A stretch of 9,813 nucleotides of DNA from the NCBI GenBank assembly GCA_041497605.1, contig JBGQGW010000158.1:1-9813 (forward strand), read 5' to 3'. The DNA comes from JBGPTK01 sp041497605. GTDB lineage: Bacteria; Acidobacteriota; Terriglobia; Acidiferrales; UBA7541. The translations under genes and the position numbers were made by a program. Position 1 is the first letter of the stretch; every line of letters starts with the position of its first letter. This document shows, piece after piece, positions 1 to 6,105 of this stretch. The notes under the pieces were generated by a model, which was not told the origin of the DNA, did not search any database, and worked only from the letters and a program-made list of their open reading frames with translations.

Positions 1-13
1 CGCGCCGGAACTC

Positions 14-42
14 TTGCCAGCATTTGCATGGCCGTGTATTCT
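14..42 (+). promoter_or_regulatory. Putative sigma70-type promoter for tRNA-Gly
   Basis: A -35-like TTGCCA (14-19, 5 of 6 matches to TTGACA) and a -10-like TATTCT (37-42, 4 of 6) are separated by 17 bases, the optimal spacing. Transcription would start near 49, about 13 bases before the mature tRNA 5' end at 62. This placement is typical of a tRNA promoter. The call rests on pattern match only. Confidence 0.5.
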
Positions 43-61
43 GCGGATCTCAAGCCTTTGA

Positions 62-135
62 GCGGGAGTGGTTCAATGGCAGAACGCGAGCTTCCCAAGC
101 TTGAGACGAGGGTTCGATTCCCTTCTCCCGCTCCA
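62..135 (+). tRNA. tRNA-Gly (anticodon CCC)
   Basis: A complete cloverleaf can be drawn. The acceptor stem is GCGGGAG (62-68) with CTCCCGC (125-131). The D stem is GTTC/GAAC (71-74/82-85). The anticodon stem is CGAGC/GCTTG (87-91/99-103) around loop TTCCCAA (92-98), giving anticodon CCC at 94-96. The T arm is GAGGG-TTCGATT-CCCTT (108-124). T132 is the discriminator, followed by an encoded CCA (133-135). It reads the glycine codon GGG. The 3' part, from the anticodon stem onward, is duplicated perfectly at 902-949, so this gene has probably served as an integration site. The intact 5' half here means that the functional tRNA is this left copy. Confidence 0.96.
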
Positions 136-136
136 A
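89..136 (+). repeat. 48-bp direct repeat, left copy (attL-like, inside tRNA-Gly)
   Basis: Bases 89-136 are identical to 902-949. The bases just outside differ (g88 versus t901, t137 versus a950), so the repeat is exactly 48 bp. It begins in the 5' strand of the anticodon stem and runs through the CCA plus one base. A crossover in or near the anticodon stem-loop that restores the 3' part of a tRNA gene is the classic footprint of tyrosine-recombinase integration. This copy belongs to the intact tRNA. Confidence 0.85.
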
Positions 137-242
137 TCTTTACTGCAAGTTAGGCCGCCGCCTCTTCGCGCACGCCAGAAGGAAAGCGCTTTAGAAATCG
201 GCACATCCCGTATGCGAGAATGGATGCTGGCTTCACGAGAAA

Positions 243-878
243 ATGCTCAATCGCCAGATGATTGCGGCCGTCACACCCACGATGGCCCGAAGCGCGAGGC
301 ACTGGATCTACCACCTCGGAGCTTTGGGATTTATTCCGCTTGGACTCATCGACAGCTCGGTGATTCCGCTCCCAGGAAGCATGGATGTACTGATCATCAT
401 CTTGTCCGCACGCAATAAAGAATTCTGGTTTTATTACGCTTTGATGGCGACCGTTGGTTCGGTAATAGGAGGGTTCGTTACATACCGGCTTGCTCGCAAA
501 GGAGGGAAGGAAACGCTTGCACACAAGTTCCCGCGCAGGAAGCTAGAGAGGATTTACAAGATATTCGGTCGATGGGGCTTTGGAGCAATCGCCATCCCCG
601 CCTTGCTGCCACCCCCGGCGCCCATGGTTCCGTTCCTTTTGGCCGCGGGAGCCATGCAATATTCTCTAAACAAATTCCTAGTCGCGCTGACGTTAGGCCG
701 AATTGTCAGATACTCCCTTCTGGCGTACCTGGCAGCCCGTTATGGACGGCATATGCTCACATTCATCTCGCAACTTCAACACCCGATCCTAATTGTTGCC
801 ATCGCAGTGATTGCCACCGCGGCTGTAGTTATTCTCGTAATTCTTGGAAGTAAACGCAAAAAATCTGCGTCGGCTTAG
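243..878 (+). CDS. DedA/VTT-domain (SNARE-associated Golgi-like) membrane protein
   Basis: This 211-residue, strongly hydrophobic protein resembles the DedA/YqaA/VTT family of inner-membrane proteins. Family members are linked to envelope homeostasis, and some act as undecaprenyl-phosphate or phospholipid flippases. Visible elements are an N-terminal hydrophobic stretch with IDSSVIPLPGSMD (about 36-48), typical of the first re-entrant loop, and a membrane segment at about 62-82. A second re-entrant-like motif, GFGAIAIPALLPPPAPMVPF (112-131), is followed by AAGAMQYSLNKF and LGRIVRY (151-157), and a C-terminal membrane helix (about 182-202) ends in a basic tail (KRKK). The length fits the family. 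The ATG at 243 is the first in frame and has only a weak ribosome site, so ATG 282 is possible. The gene is alone between the two tRNA-Gly repeats and looks less GC-rich than the kds genes, which is consistent with acquisition. The family call is good; its substrate is unknown. Confidence 0.85.
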   Translation: MLNRQMIAAVTPTMARSARHWIYHLGALGFIPLGLIDSSVIPLPGSMDVLIIILSARNKEFWFYYALMATVGSVIGGFVTYRLARKGGKETLAHKFPRRKLERIYKIFGRWGFGAIAIPALLPPPAPMVPFLLAAGAMQYSLNKFLVALTLGRIVRYSLLAYLAARYGRHMLTFISQLQHPILIVAIAVIATAAVVILVILGSKRKKSASA

Positions 879-901
879 CCGCCGTTTCAATGCTGCAGTT
901 T

Positions 902-949
902 AGCTTCCCAAGCTTGAGACGAGGGTTCGATTCCCTTCTCCCGCTCCAA
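902..949 (+). repeat. 48-bp direct repeat, right copy (attR-like tRNA-Gly 3' fragment)
   Basis: This is a perfect copy of 89-136. It holds part of the anticodon arm, the whole T arm, the 3' acceptor strand and the CCA of tRNA-Gly. It lacks the 5' acceptor strand and a proper D arm, so it cannot be a functional tRNA. A short TTCAATG match to the D loop (911-based repeat excluded; it lies just upstream of 902) may be chance. The fragment ends next to the kdsC stop codon (952-954). Transcripts leaving kdsC would read through it in antisense. Confidence 0.88.
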
Positions 950-951
950 AA

Positions 952-1515
952 TTACGCCAGGGCTTTCGGAATGGCTGCCTTCCATCTTCCTTGTGCTTTC
1001 AGGATGAGCTCGACAATTTCGCGGACGGCGCCGTCGCCTCCTCCGCGGTGGGTGACGTAATCCGCAGCCATTTTAACTTCGGGGACGGCGTTGGCCGTGG
1101 CGATGGCCAGGCCGGCGCGTTCGAGGAGCGGGAGATCGGGCAAGTCGTCGCCCATGTAGGCGGTCTCCTCGTCGGTGACCCCGGCTTGCTGCTGGATTTC
1201 CAAATAGGCTTCGGTCTTTTTGGCTCGGCCCTGGTAGACAAAGTCCATCGACATTTCATGGGCGCGTTGGGCCGTGGCCATGGAGTTGCGGCCGGTGATC
1301 AAACCGGTTTTGATGCCCATCAGGTGGGCCAGCTTCACGCCGGCGCCGTCGTGCGCATTGAAAACCTTTAATTCCGCGGCCGCGCCCGACCCGGTGACGG
1401 ACATGAGGTAGACGCGGCCGTCGGTGAGAGTGCCGTCAACGTCCATCAACAGGAGGCGGATTTTTTTCGCGCGTTTCAGGACCGCGGGCGGAAATTTGCC
1501 GGTTGATTTTGGCAA
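952..1515 (-). CDS. kdsC: 3-deoxy-D-manno-octulosonate 8-phosphate phosphatase (KdsC)
   Basis: KdsC hydrolyses Kdo-8-phosphate to Kdo and phosphate (EC 3.1.3.45), the third step of Kdo synthesis in the cytoplasm. The 187-residue protein is a HAD phosphatase of the short, cap-less YrbI type. Motif I is DVDGTLTDG (25-33) with nucleophile D25 and acid/base D27. Motif II is T74 in LITGR, with lysines at 99-100. Motif III is MGDDLPDLPLL (121-131). The C-terminal THRGGGDGAVRE (155-166) is a family hallmark. The start is TTG at 1515: a strong GGGAGG lies 7 bases upstream, and the next in-frame ATG would fall at motif I. It is the last gene of the pyrG-kdsA-kdsD-kdsC group, separated from kdsD by 127 bp holding a palindromic repeat. 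Its stop lies 2 bp from the tRNA-Gly fragment, and no terminator is visible after it. Confidence 0.95.
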   Translation of the reverse strand: MPKSTGKFPPAVLKRAKKIRLLLMDVDGTLTDGRVYLMSVTGSGAAAELKVFNAHDGAGVKLAHLMGIKTGLITGRNSMATAQRAHEMSMDFVYQGRAKKTEAYLEIQQQAGVTDEETAYMGDDLPDLPLLERAGLAIATANAVPEVKMAADYVTHRGGGDGAVREIVELILKAQGRWKAAIPKALA

Positions 1516-1522
1516 GCGTGAG

Positions 1523-1528
1523 CCTCCC
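1523..1528 (-). promoter_or_regulatory. Ribosome binding site deciding the kdsC TTG start
   Basis: On the minus strand this reads GGGAGG, with a 7-base spacer to TTG at 1515-1513. It supports the unusual TTG start and the N-terminal extension before the HAD motif I. Confidence 0.75.
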
Positions 1529-1550
1529 GTTCGAATTCAAGAGCGAAAGT

Positions 1551-1618
1551 GCCGGCCTTCCCGATAAAACCCATCGGGACTCGTCCCGATAGAAACGATC
1601 GGGACGAGAAAGACCGGC
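1551..1618. repeat. Alternating-arm palindromic element (REP/REPIN-like) between kdsD and kdsC
   Basis: Two adjacent hairpins with 7-base loops can form: TCCCGAT (1559-1565) with ATCGGGA (1573-1579), and CTCGTCCCGAT (1580-1590) with ATCGGGACGAG (1598-1608, 11 perfect pairs). Alternatively, the two middle arms ATCGGGAC (1573-1580) and GTCCCGAT (1583-1590) pair with each other across only 2 bases. An outer imperfect stem, GCCGGCCTT (1551-1559) with AAAGACCGGC (1609-1618), closes the whole unit. There is no T-run on either strand, so an intrinsic terminator is unlikely. An extragenic palindromic repeat or an mRNA-processing or stability element inside the operon fits better. Confidence 0.7.
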
Positions 1619-1642
1619 GTTACATAAAGCGCCACACACAAG

Positions 1643-2602
1643 CTAGAATAATTGGAGAGTCCAGAGGTCATGGATGTGCACGACGCCTTCCAGGCGGCCT
1701 TCGCCATCGGCCACCAGGACCGAGGTGATCTTGCGGTCTTCCATAATTCGCAGGGCCGCGGCGGCCAATTCGGTGCGGCGAATCGTGACGGGGTTTTTGG
1801 ACATGCATTCCGCTGCCGTCAGGTCGAGCGTGTCCTTTTTCTTTTGCTGCATCAGGCGGCGCAGGTCGCCGTCGGTAATCACGCCCAGGAGTTTTCCTCC
1901 ACCATCCACGACGGCGGTCAGGCCCAGACCTTTGCGGCTCATTTCGTAAATCACGTCAGGCATTCGCGCCGAGGCTTCCACGCTGGGCAGGTCTTTACCG
2001 CCATGCATCAAACTTTCCACGCGGCGAAGCTTTTTGCCCAGGCGGCCGCCGGGATGCAGCGCCGCGAAATCTTCTTCGCGGAAGCCGCGGCGTTCGTAGA
2101 CGGCGATGGCGAGCGAATCGCCCATGGCCAGGGTGGCTGCCGTGCTCGCGGTGGGGGCGAGATTGAGCGAGCAAGCTTCCTCTTTCACGGCGATATCGAG
2201 CACCACATCGCTTGCAGCGGCCAGCGAGGAACGCGGATTCGCGGTCATGGTAATCAGGTGAATGCCCAGGCGCTTGCTGGTTTCGAGCAGCTCCAAAAGT
2301 TCCTCGGTCTCTCCGCCGTAAGAAATCGCCACGATCACGTCGTCGCCGACCAGCATGCCAAGATCACCGTGCATCGCTTCGGCAGCATGCAAGAAAAGTG
2401 ATGGCGTGCCGGTGCTGGCAAACGTGGCGGAAATTTTTCGCCCGATCAGCCCGGATTTGCCCATCCCGGTGACCACGACCCGGCCTTTGCACGCGAATAA
2501 TAGATCGACCGCACGATCGAATCGCTCGTCAAGCCGGTCGATGAGGCCCGCAATGGCTTCCGCTTCGATTCGCAGGACGCGCTTGGCGGTCTCAATGCTC
2601 AT
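1643..2602 (-). CDS. kdsD: D-arabinose 5-phosphate isomerase (KdsD/KpsF)
   Basis: KdsD converts D-ribulose 5-phosphate to D-arabinose 5-phosphate (EC 5.3.1.13), the first committed input to Kdo. The 319-residue protein has a SIS sugar-isomerase domain (about 35-180) followed by two CBS domains (about 198-255 and 264-318), the usual full-length layout. Residues equivalent to the E. coli KdsD active-site set (Lys59, His88, Glu111, His193, from memory) appear at a constant offset of 10: K49 in GMGKSG, H78 in AMHGD, E101 in GGETEE, and H183 in HPGGRLGK. The ATG at 2602 overlaps the kdsA stop as ATGA, and a GGAG lies 6 bases upstream, which implies translational coupling to kdsA. The chromosomal kds context favours kdsD over a capsule-specific kpsF, but the two are homologous and either name may be used. 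Confidence 0.96.
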   Translation of the reverse strand: MSIETAKRVLRIEAEAIAGLIDRLDERFDRAVDLLFACKGRVVVTGMGKSGLIGRKISATFASTGTPSLFLHAAEAMHGDLGMLVGDDVIVAISYGGETEELLELLETSKRLGIHLITMTANPRSSLAAASDVVLDIAVKEEACSLNLAPTASTAATLAMGDSLAIAVYERRGFREEDFAALHPGGRLGKKLRRVESLMHGGKDLPSVEASARMPDVIYEMSRKGLGLTAVVDGGGKLLGVITDGDLRRLMQQKKKDTLDLTAAECMSKNPVTIRRTELAAAALRIMEDRKITSVLVADGEGRLEGVVHIHDLWTLQLF

Positions 2603-3438
2603 GGCGCGCTCCAGGTGCGAACCAGCGCGGCAATCTTCAAAAGTTTTTCGACGAGCGGCTGAAACTGATCGAGCGGCAAAGCGTTGGTGCCGTCGGAAAG
2701 CGCCTTCGCGGGATTTTCGTGCACTTCAAGGAAGATGCCATCCACGCCTGCCGCGGCGCCCGCGCGGGCCAGCGGTTCGATGAATTCGGGCTGGCCTCCG
2801 GACGCGCTTCCTTCTCCGCCGGGAAGCTGCACGGAATGCGTGACGTCGAAGACTACCGGGTAGCCGGTTTTTTTGAGGATGGGAAACGAGCGCATGTCCA
2901 CGACAAGATTTTGATACCCGAAGGAACTGCCGCGTTCGGTGAGAATAATTTTGTGGTTGCCCGTGCTGGCTACTTTCGCGGCGGCGTGCTCCATCTCCCA
3001 GGGCGAAAAAAACTGCGCCTTCTTCAGATTCACAACGCGGCCGGTATGGCCGACCGCGAGCAGCAAGTCCGTCTGGCGGCTGAGGAATGCGGGCACTTGC
3101 AGCACGTCGCAGACTTCGGCGGCCGCGGCAGCGTGCTGCGGTTGGTGCACATCGGTCAACATCGGCAGGCCCACGCGCTTTTTGATGTTGGCCAGCACGC
3201 GCAAGCCTTCCTCGAGGCCGGGCCCGCGATAGGACGAAATCGACGTGCGATTGGCTTTGTCGTAGGAGGCTTTGAAGATCAGCGGAAAGCGCAGAGCCGA
3301 GGCGATGGCGGCCAGGCGCTCGGCGATCATCGTGGCATGGGCCTCGGATTCAATGACGCAGGGGCCGGCGATCACGAAGAGCGGAGAATCTCCGCCGACT
3401 TCAAAGTTTCCAATCGAGAATTTGGTGGGCACGGCCAT
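2599..3438 (-). CDS. kdsA: 3-deoxy-8-phosphooctulonate synthase (Kdo-8-P synthase, KdsA)
   Basis: KdsA condenses phosphoenolpyruvate with D-arabinose 5-phosphate to give Kdo-8-phosphate (EC 2.5.1.55). The 279-residue (beta/alpha)8 enzyme shows AGPCVIES (24-31), FKASYDKANRTS (55-66), TDVH (95-98), LKKAQFFSPWEM (138-149), ERGSSFGYQNLVVDMR (168-183), FDVTHSVQ (197-204) and LEVHENPAKALSDG (237-250). The residues C27, H201, E238 and D249 match the metal-ligand set of the metal-dependent class, as in Aquifex. The metal-independent enterobacterial class has Asn in place of the Cys. The ATG at 3438 has only a weak ribosome site. The stop TGA shares bases with the kdsD start (ATGA), so the two should be translated in coupled fashion. 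A 139-bp gap separates it from pyrG, with no convincing promoter or terminator. Confidence 0.97.
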   Translation of the reverse strand: MAVPTKFSIGNFEVGGDSPLFVIAGPCVIESEAHATMIAERLAAIASALRFPLIFKASYDKANRTSISSYRGPGLEEGLRVLANIKKRVGLPMLTDVHQPQHAAAAAEVCDVLQVPAFLSRQTDLLLAVGHTGRVVNLKKAQFFSPWEMEHAAAKVASTGNHKIILTERGSSFGYQNLVVDMRSFPILKKTGYPVVFDVTHSVQLPGGEGSASGGQPEFIEPLARAGAAAGVDGIFLEVHENPAKALSDGTNALPLDQFQPLVEKLLKIAALVRTWSAP

Positions 3439-3577
3439 GCTATGGATATCTCACTTGCCTTTCGTTGTGGCGACTAAGCGTATGCGGTAATGACCGGCAT
3501 TTCAATAGCGCGGATTCGATTGGGGATCAAGGGCGATCCAATCTAGCCGGACGAACTGAACCGGGGTTTGGCAGAAG

Positions 3578-5242
3578 CTAATCGCCGGGTTGGGCGGTGG
3601 CGGGGATGCTGGATTTTGCGCTGGGCGTGAGACGCTGGCGGCGATGCGTCTGGCAGGCGCCGATGAATGCGGCAAATAAAGGATGCGGCGCCAGAGGTTT
3701 CGATTTGAATTCCGGGTGGAACTGGCAGCCCAGGAACCAGGGGTGGTCGGGTGCCTCGATAATCTCAACGTAAACCCCGTCGGGAGTGCGGCCGGTGATG
3801 CGAAATCCGGCGGCAAGAAGCGTTTTTTCGTATTCGCAATTGAATTCATAGCGATGGCGATGGCGTTCGGAAATTTCGAGGATGCCATACGCCTGATGCG
3901 CAAACGAACCGGGTTCCAGTTTGCAGGGCCAGGCGCCCAGCCGCATGGTGCCGCCCATTTCGTCAACGCCGAGCAACTCGCGGAGTTTATAAATGACGCG
4001 GTGCGGCGTCCTGGAATCGAATTCGGTGCTGTCGGCGTCAGGAATGCCCGCCGCGTGGCGCGCGTATTCGATCGTGGCGCACTGCATGCCGAGGCAGATT
4101 CCGAAAAATGGAATTTTGTTCTCACGGGCGTACTGGATGGCGTAAATCATTCCGGCGATGCCGCGCTTTCCAAAGCCGCCGGGGACGAGGATTCCGTCCA
4201 AGTGCCGCAGGCGCCTTTCGGCCGTGCCGGGCGAATCGATTTCCTCGGCTTCGATCCATTCGATCACGGTGCGAACGCGGTGCGCCAATCCACCATGAAC
4301 CAGCGCCTCGCGCAAACTCTTGTAGGCGTCTTCGAGCTGCACGTATTTACCGACAACGCCGATGCGGACTTCACTCTGCGGATGATGGAAGTTTTCCAGC
4401 ATCTCGAGCCAGCGAGTAAGGTTACTCGGCGGTGCATTCAAATGCAGCAGGCGAAGGATTTGTTCGTCCAGCCCTTCCGCCGCCAGGGTCATCGGAACTT
4501 CGTAGATGCAATTCACATCCGGCGCTGAAATGACGCAGGATTCCGCCACGTTGCAGAAGAGGGCGATCTTGGCTTTCAGCTCGCGGCTTAGCCGCCGGTC
4601 GCTGCGGCAAAGCAGGATGTCCGGCTGGATTCCGATGCTCAGTAATTCCTTAACGCTATGCTGGGTGGGCTTGGTCTTCAGTTCGCCGGCGCTGGGAATG
4701 AAGGGCACCAGCGTCAGGTGAATGAAGAGAGTGTTTTCAGCACCCAGTTCCAGCCGCATCTGGCGGATCGCTTCCATGAACGGCAGGGATTCGATATCGC
4801 CGACTGTGCCCCCGATTTCGATGAGCACCACATCCGCGTCGTCCGCCACCTTTCGAAAAGCAGCCTTGATTTCGTCGGTGACGTGCGGAATCACCTGAAC
4901 GGTCTTACCCAGATAATCGCCGCGGCGCTCTTTGGCGATGATGGATTCGTAGATCCGGCCGGTGGTCCAGTTGTGATCGCGGGTCAGCTTGGCGGAGGTG
5001 AAGCGTTCGTAGTGGCCCAGGTCGAGATCGGTTTCGGCGCCATCGTCGGTGACGTACACCTCACCATGCTGATAGGGGCTCATCGTACCGGGATCAACAT
5101 TTAAATAGGGATCGCACTTCTGGAGGGTAACTTTGAGGCCGCGGCCTTCGAGAAGGCAGCCGATCGAAGCAGCGGCGACGCCTTTGCCCAGAGAAGAAAC
5201 TACACCACCGGTTACAAAGATATACTTCGGAGCCGTATGCAA
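3578..5242 (-). CDS. pyrG: CTP synthase (glutamine hydrolysing)
   Basis: PyrG aminates UTP to CTP using ATP and glutamine (EC 6.3.4.2). From the preferred start it is 554 residues, against about 545 in E. coli. The N-terminal amidoligase domain opens with KYIFVTGGVVSSLGKG (6-21) and contains DPYLNVDPGTMSPYQHGEVYV. The C-terminal class I glutamine amidotransferase domain has the nucleophile C383 in GICLGMQ and H509/E511 in QFHPEF. A poorly conserved tail follows. The TTG at 5242 is preferred because AGAGGA (5260-5255) precedes it by 12 bases and the predicted promoter would start transcription near 5275. A TTG at 5263 would add seven residues but lacks a ribosome site. The gene heads the pyrG-kdsA-kdsD-kdsC group, which makes sense because KdsB consumes CTP. 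Confidence 0.96.
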   Translation of the reverse strand: MHTAPKYIFVTGGVVSSLGKGVAAASIGCLLEGRGLKVTLQKCDPYLNVDPGTMSPYQHGEVYVTDDGAETDLDLGHYERFTSAKLTRDHNWTTGRIYESIIAKERRGDYLGKTVQVIPHVTDEIKAAFRKVADDADVVLIEIGGTVGDIESLPFMEAIRQMRLELGAENTLFIHLTLVPFIPSAGELKTKPTQHSVKELLSIGIQPDILLCRSDRRLSRELKAKIALFCNVAESCVISAPDVNCIYEVPMTLAAEGLDEQILRLLHLNAPPSNLTRWLEMLENFHHPQSEVRIGVVGKYVQLEDAYKSLREALVHGGLAHRVRTVIEWIEAEEIDSPGTAERRLRHLDGILVPGGFGKRGIAGMIYAIQYARENKIPFFGICLGMQCATIEYARHAAGIPDADSTEFDSRTPHRVIYKLRELLGVDEMGGTMRLGAWPCKLEPGSFAHQAYGILEISERHRHRYEFNCEYEKTLLAAGFRITGRTPDGVYVEIIEAPDHPWFLGCQFHPEFKSKPLAPHPLFAAFIGACQTHRRQRLTPSAKSSIPATAQPGD

Positions 5243-5254
5243 GGCTTGCGAGTT

Positions 5255-5260
5255 TCCTCT
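5255..5260 (-). promoter_or_regulatory. Ribosome binding site favouring the pyrG TTG start at 5242
   Basis: The minus strand reads AGAGGA here, with a 12-base spacer to TTG 5242-5240. The spacer is long but usable. The alternative TTG at 5263-5261 lies upstream of this site and has nothing comparable before it. Confidence 0.45.
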
Positions 5261-5281
5261 CAAAGGATGAGCGTACTCCGC

Positions 5282-5310
5282 ATTATGTTCGAGAAGATGA
5301 CGGGTGTCAA
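5282..5310 (-). promoter_or_regulatory. Strong sigma70-type promoter of the pyrG-kds operon
   Basis: On the minus strand, a perfect -35 TTGACA (5310-5305) and a -10 CATAAT (5287-5282, 5 of 6) are separated by exactly 17 bases. The predicted start near 5275 leaves a leader of about 33 nt to the TTG at 5242 or about 12 nt to the one at 5263. It is the best promoter match in the window. It suggests that pyrG and the downstream kdsA, kdsD and kdsC are transcribed independently of yidD. Confidence 0.75.
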
Positions 5311-5395
5311 TTTGAAGATTCCGAGCAGGTCGACGGCTTCAGACTCAAACTAAGTCTGTTGAACCGAGATTTGAGAAGCCCGCGTCTTGGTTTTC

Positions 5396-5773
5396 TCACC
5401 TAAATAGTGTGGCAGAGCTGCCCAGCGAAACATTGATAGTGCCCATCGGGACAGGATCAGGAGTCCCCAAGGGAACGCCGCTACGGCAATGCCAGAGCCG
5501 CTCAAGGGTGAGAGCAACTCCTCTGCGGATCCCAAACCGTCGTACAGCTTCGACTGAATACCGAGAACAGGTCGGCTCATATCTGCACCGCACGTACCCT
5601 GAGAGGACAGGCCGGCCTGTTTTTTGGTACATCGCGACGAATGAAATGTACAAGCGAGCAGTAAGTTGATCTCGAGCTGGCCGGCAAGAGTCCGCTGTCG
5701 CCAATGCAGCTATCAAGAGAAAGGTTGTCAGATAAGTCGAAGGCCGGCTCAGGGATTTCCGCAGTGTGGACAC
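5396..5773 (-). CDS. yidD: YidD-family membrane protein insertion efficiency factor (orphan copy)
   Basis: YidD is a small protein that associates with the inner membrane through an amphipathic segment and assists YidC-dependent insertion. The family core is present: YISFVAMYQKTGRPVLSGY, then CRYEPTCSRYSVEAVRRFG, a basic loop, ALTLERLWHC and finally GTPDPVP, close to the family ending GG.DPVP with its three cysteines. The GTG at 5773 is the likely start, with AGGTGAG 6 bases upstream, giving 125 residues. A longer open frame reaches ATG 5896, but its extra 41 residues lie inside the preceding gene. Ahead of the core is an added N-terminus with a hydrophobic stretch (about 14-28), resembling a signal anchor, and after DPVP there is a short unrelated tail. 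It overlaps the upstream zinc-ribbon gene by 25 nt. The usual rpmH-rnpA-yidD-yidC context is absent, so it may be a second, accessory copy. Confidence 0.85.
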   Translation of the reverse strand: MSTLRKSLSRPSTYLTTFLLIAALATADSCRPARDQLTARLYISFVAMYQKTGRPVLSGYVRCRYEPTCSRYSVEAVRRFGIRRGVALTLERLWHCRSGVPLGTPDPVPMGTINVSLGSSATLFR

Positions 5774-6105
5774 TTCGCGCTCACCTGCATCCTTCGATTC
5801 CCGCAATGAGAACACTGGATCAAATTTCCTTGCGGTCTGGCGAAAATGTAGATAATCAGGCCAATCACGCCTGTGAACATGACCAGGATCATCCACAAGA
5901 CGGAACTGTCCATGCCTCGCGCCTTTGCGTCACGGGCAACCCACACGAGCAGTGCGATGTTAAGAACTATAACGGCAATAATCACGAATCCGAAGAAGCC
6001 GAGGCAGCCACAGGCGGCACCTGCGCCAGAGTCACCCCGCTGAAGCGATGCAACAAGGTATACGCCCGGAATCGTTGCCAGCATCGACAAATTCATTTTT
6101 AGCAT
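5749..6105 (-). CDS. Small membrane protein with PLDc_N-like helices and C-terminal zinc ribbon
   Basis: This 118-residue protein of unknown function has two predicted membrane helices (about 34-56 and 69-88). The second, with WMILVMFTGVIGLIIYIFAR, resembles the PLDc_N-type segment found in many small bacterial membrane proteins. Four cysteines follow in a zinc-ribbon arrangement: C98-x2-C101 and C112-x2-C115 (CSHCGN and CPHCGNP). The zinc finger would probably face the cytoplasm, given the K/R-rich loop at about 58-64, but the topology is not certain. The ATG at 6105 has GGAG 9 bases upstream; ATG 6096 is an alternative. It overlaps yidD by 25 nt and probably shares its transcript. The 255-bp gap between it and kdsB holds no gene, and no clear promoter was found there. 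Both genes look less GC-rich than the flanking kdsB and pyrG. Confidence 0.8.
   Translation of the reverse strand: MLKMNLSMLATIPGVYLVASLQRGDSGAGAACGCLGFFGFVIIAVIVLNIALLVWVARDAKARGMDSSVLWMILVMFTGVIGLIIYIFARPQGNLIQCSHCGNRRMQVSAKCPHCGNP
5780..5786 (-). promoter_or_regulatory. Ribosome binding site deciding the yidD GTG start
   Basis: The minus strand reads AGGTGAG with a 6-base spacer to GTG 5773-5771. It lies inside the 3' end of the upstream zinc-ribbon gene, so the two genes are probably translated in tandem from one mRNA. Confidence 0.7.

Larger units (their letters stand above)
89..949. mobile_element. Putative mini-island or integration scar at tRNA-Gly
   Basis: The two 48-bp tRNA-Gly 3' repeats bracket about 765 bp that carry only one gene, for a DedA-family membrane protein. 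No integrase, excisionase or transposase fits in the interval. It is therefore either the remnant of a larger integrated element after internal deletion, or a small passenger unit moved by a recombinase encoded elsewhere. The right repeat ends 2 bp before the kdsC stop codon, so in the pre-insertion arrangement tRNA-Gly and kdsC would have been convergent and almost touching. An alternative is an old tandem tRNA duplication with decay of the second 5' half. Confidence 0.45.

Noticed and set aside
1652..2401. Long plus-strand open frame opposite kdsD, and similar long frames opposite kdsA, pyrG and kdsC
   Set aside because: These are shadows caused by GC-rich codon use on the minus strand; the minus-strand proteins have clear family motifs.
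5261..5284. Tiny frame ATG..TGA (7 codons) before pyrG as a leader peptide
   Set aside because: Its ATG overlaps the predicted -10 box, upstream of the expected transcription start, so it should not be in the mRNA.
5340..5358. CAGACT/AGTCTG hairpin between yidD and pyrG as a terminator
   Set aside because: Only six pairs and no T-run on the minus strand; too weak to call.
5442..5452. CCCATCGGGAC in yidD, identical to 1570-1580 in the palindromic element
   Set aside because: A shared 11-mer is expected by chance several times in a window this long; the rest of the element is absent.
5774..5896. N-terminal extension of YidD from ATG 5896
   Set aside because: It lies inside the zinc-ribbon gene and has no family similarity; GTG 5773 has a good ribosome site.
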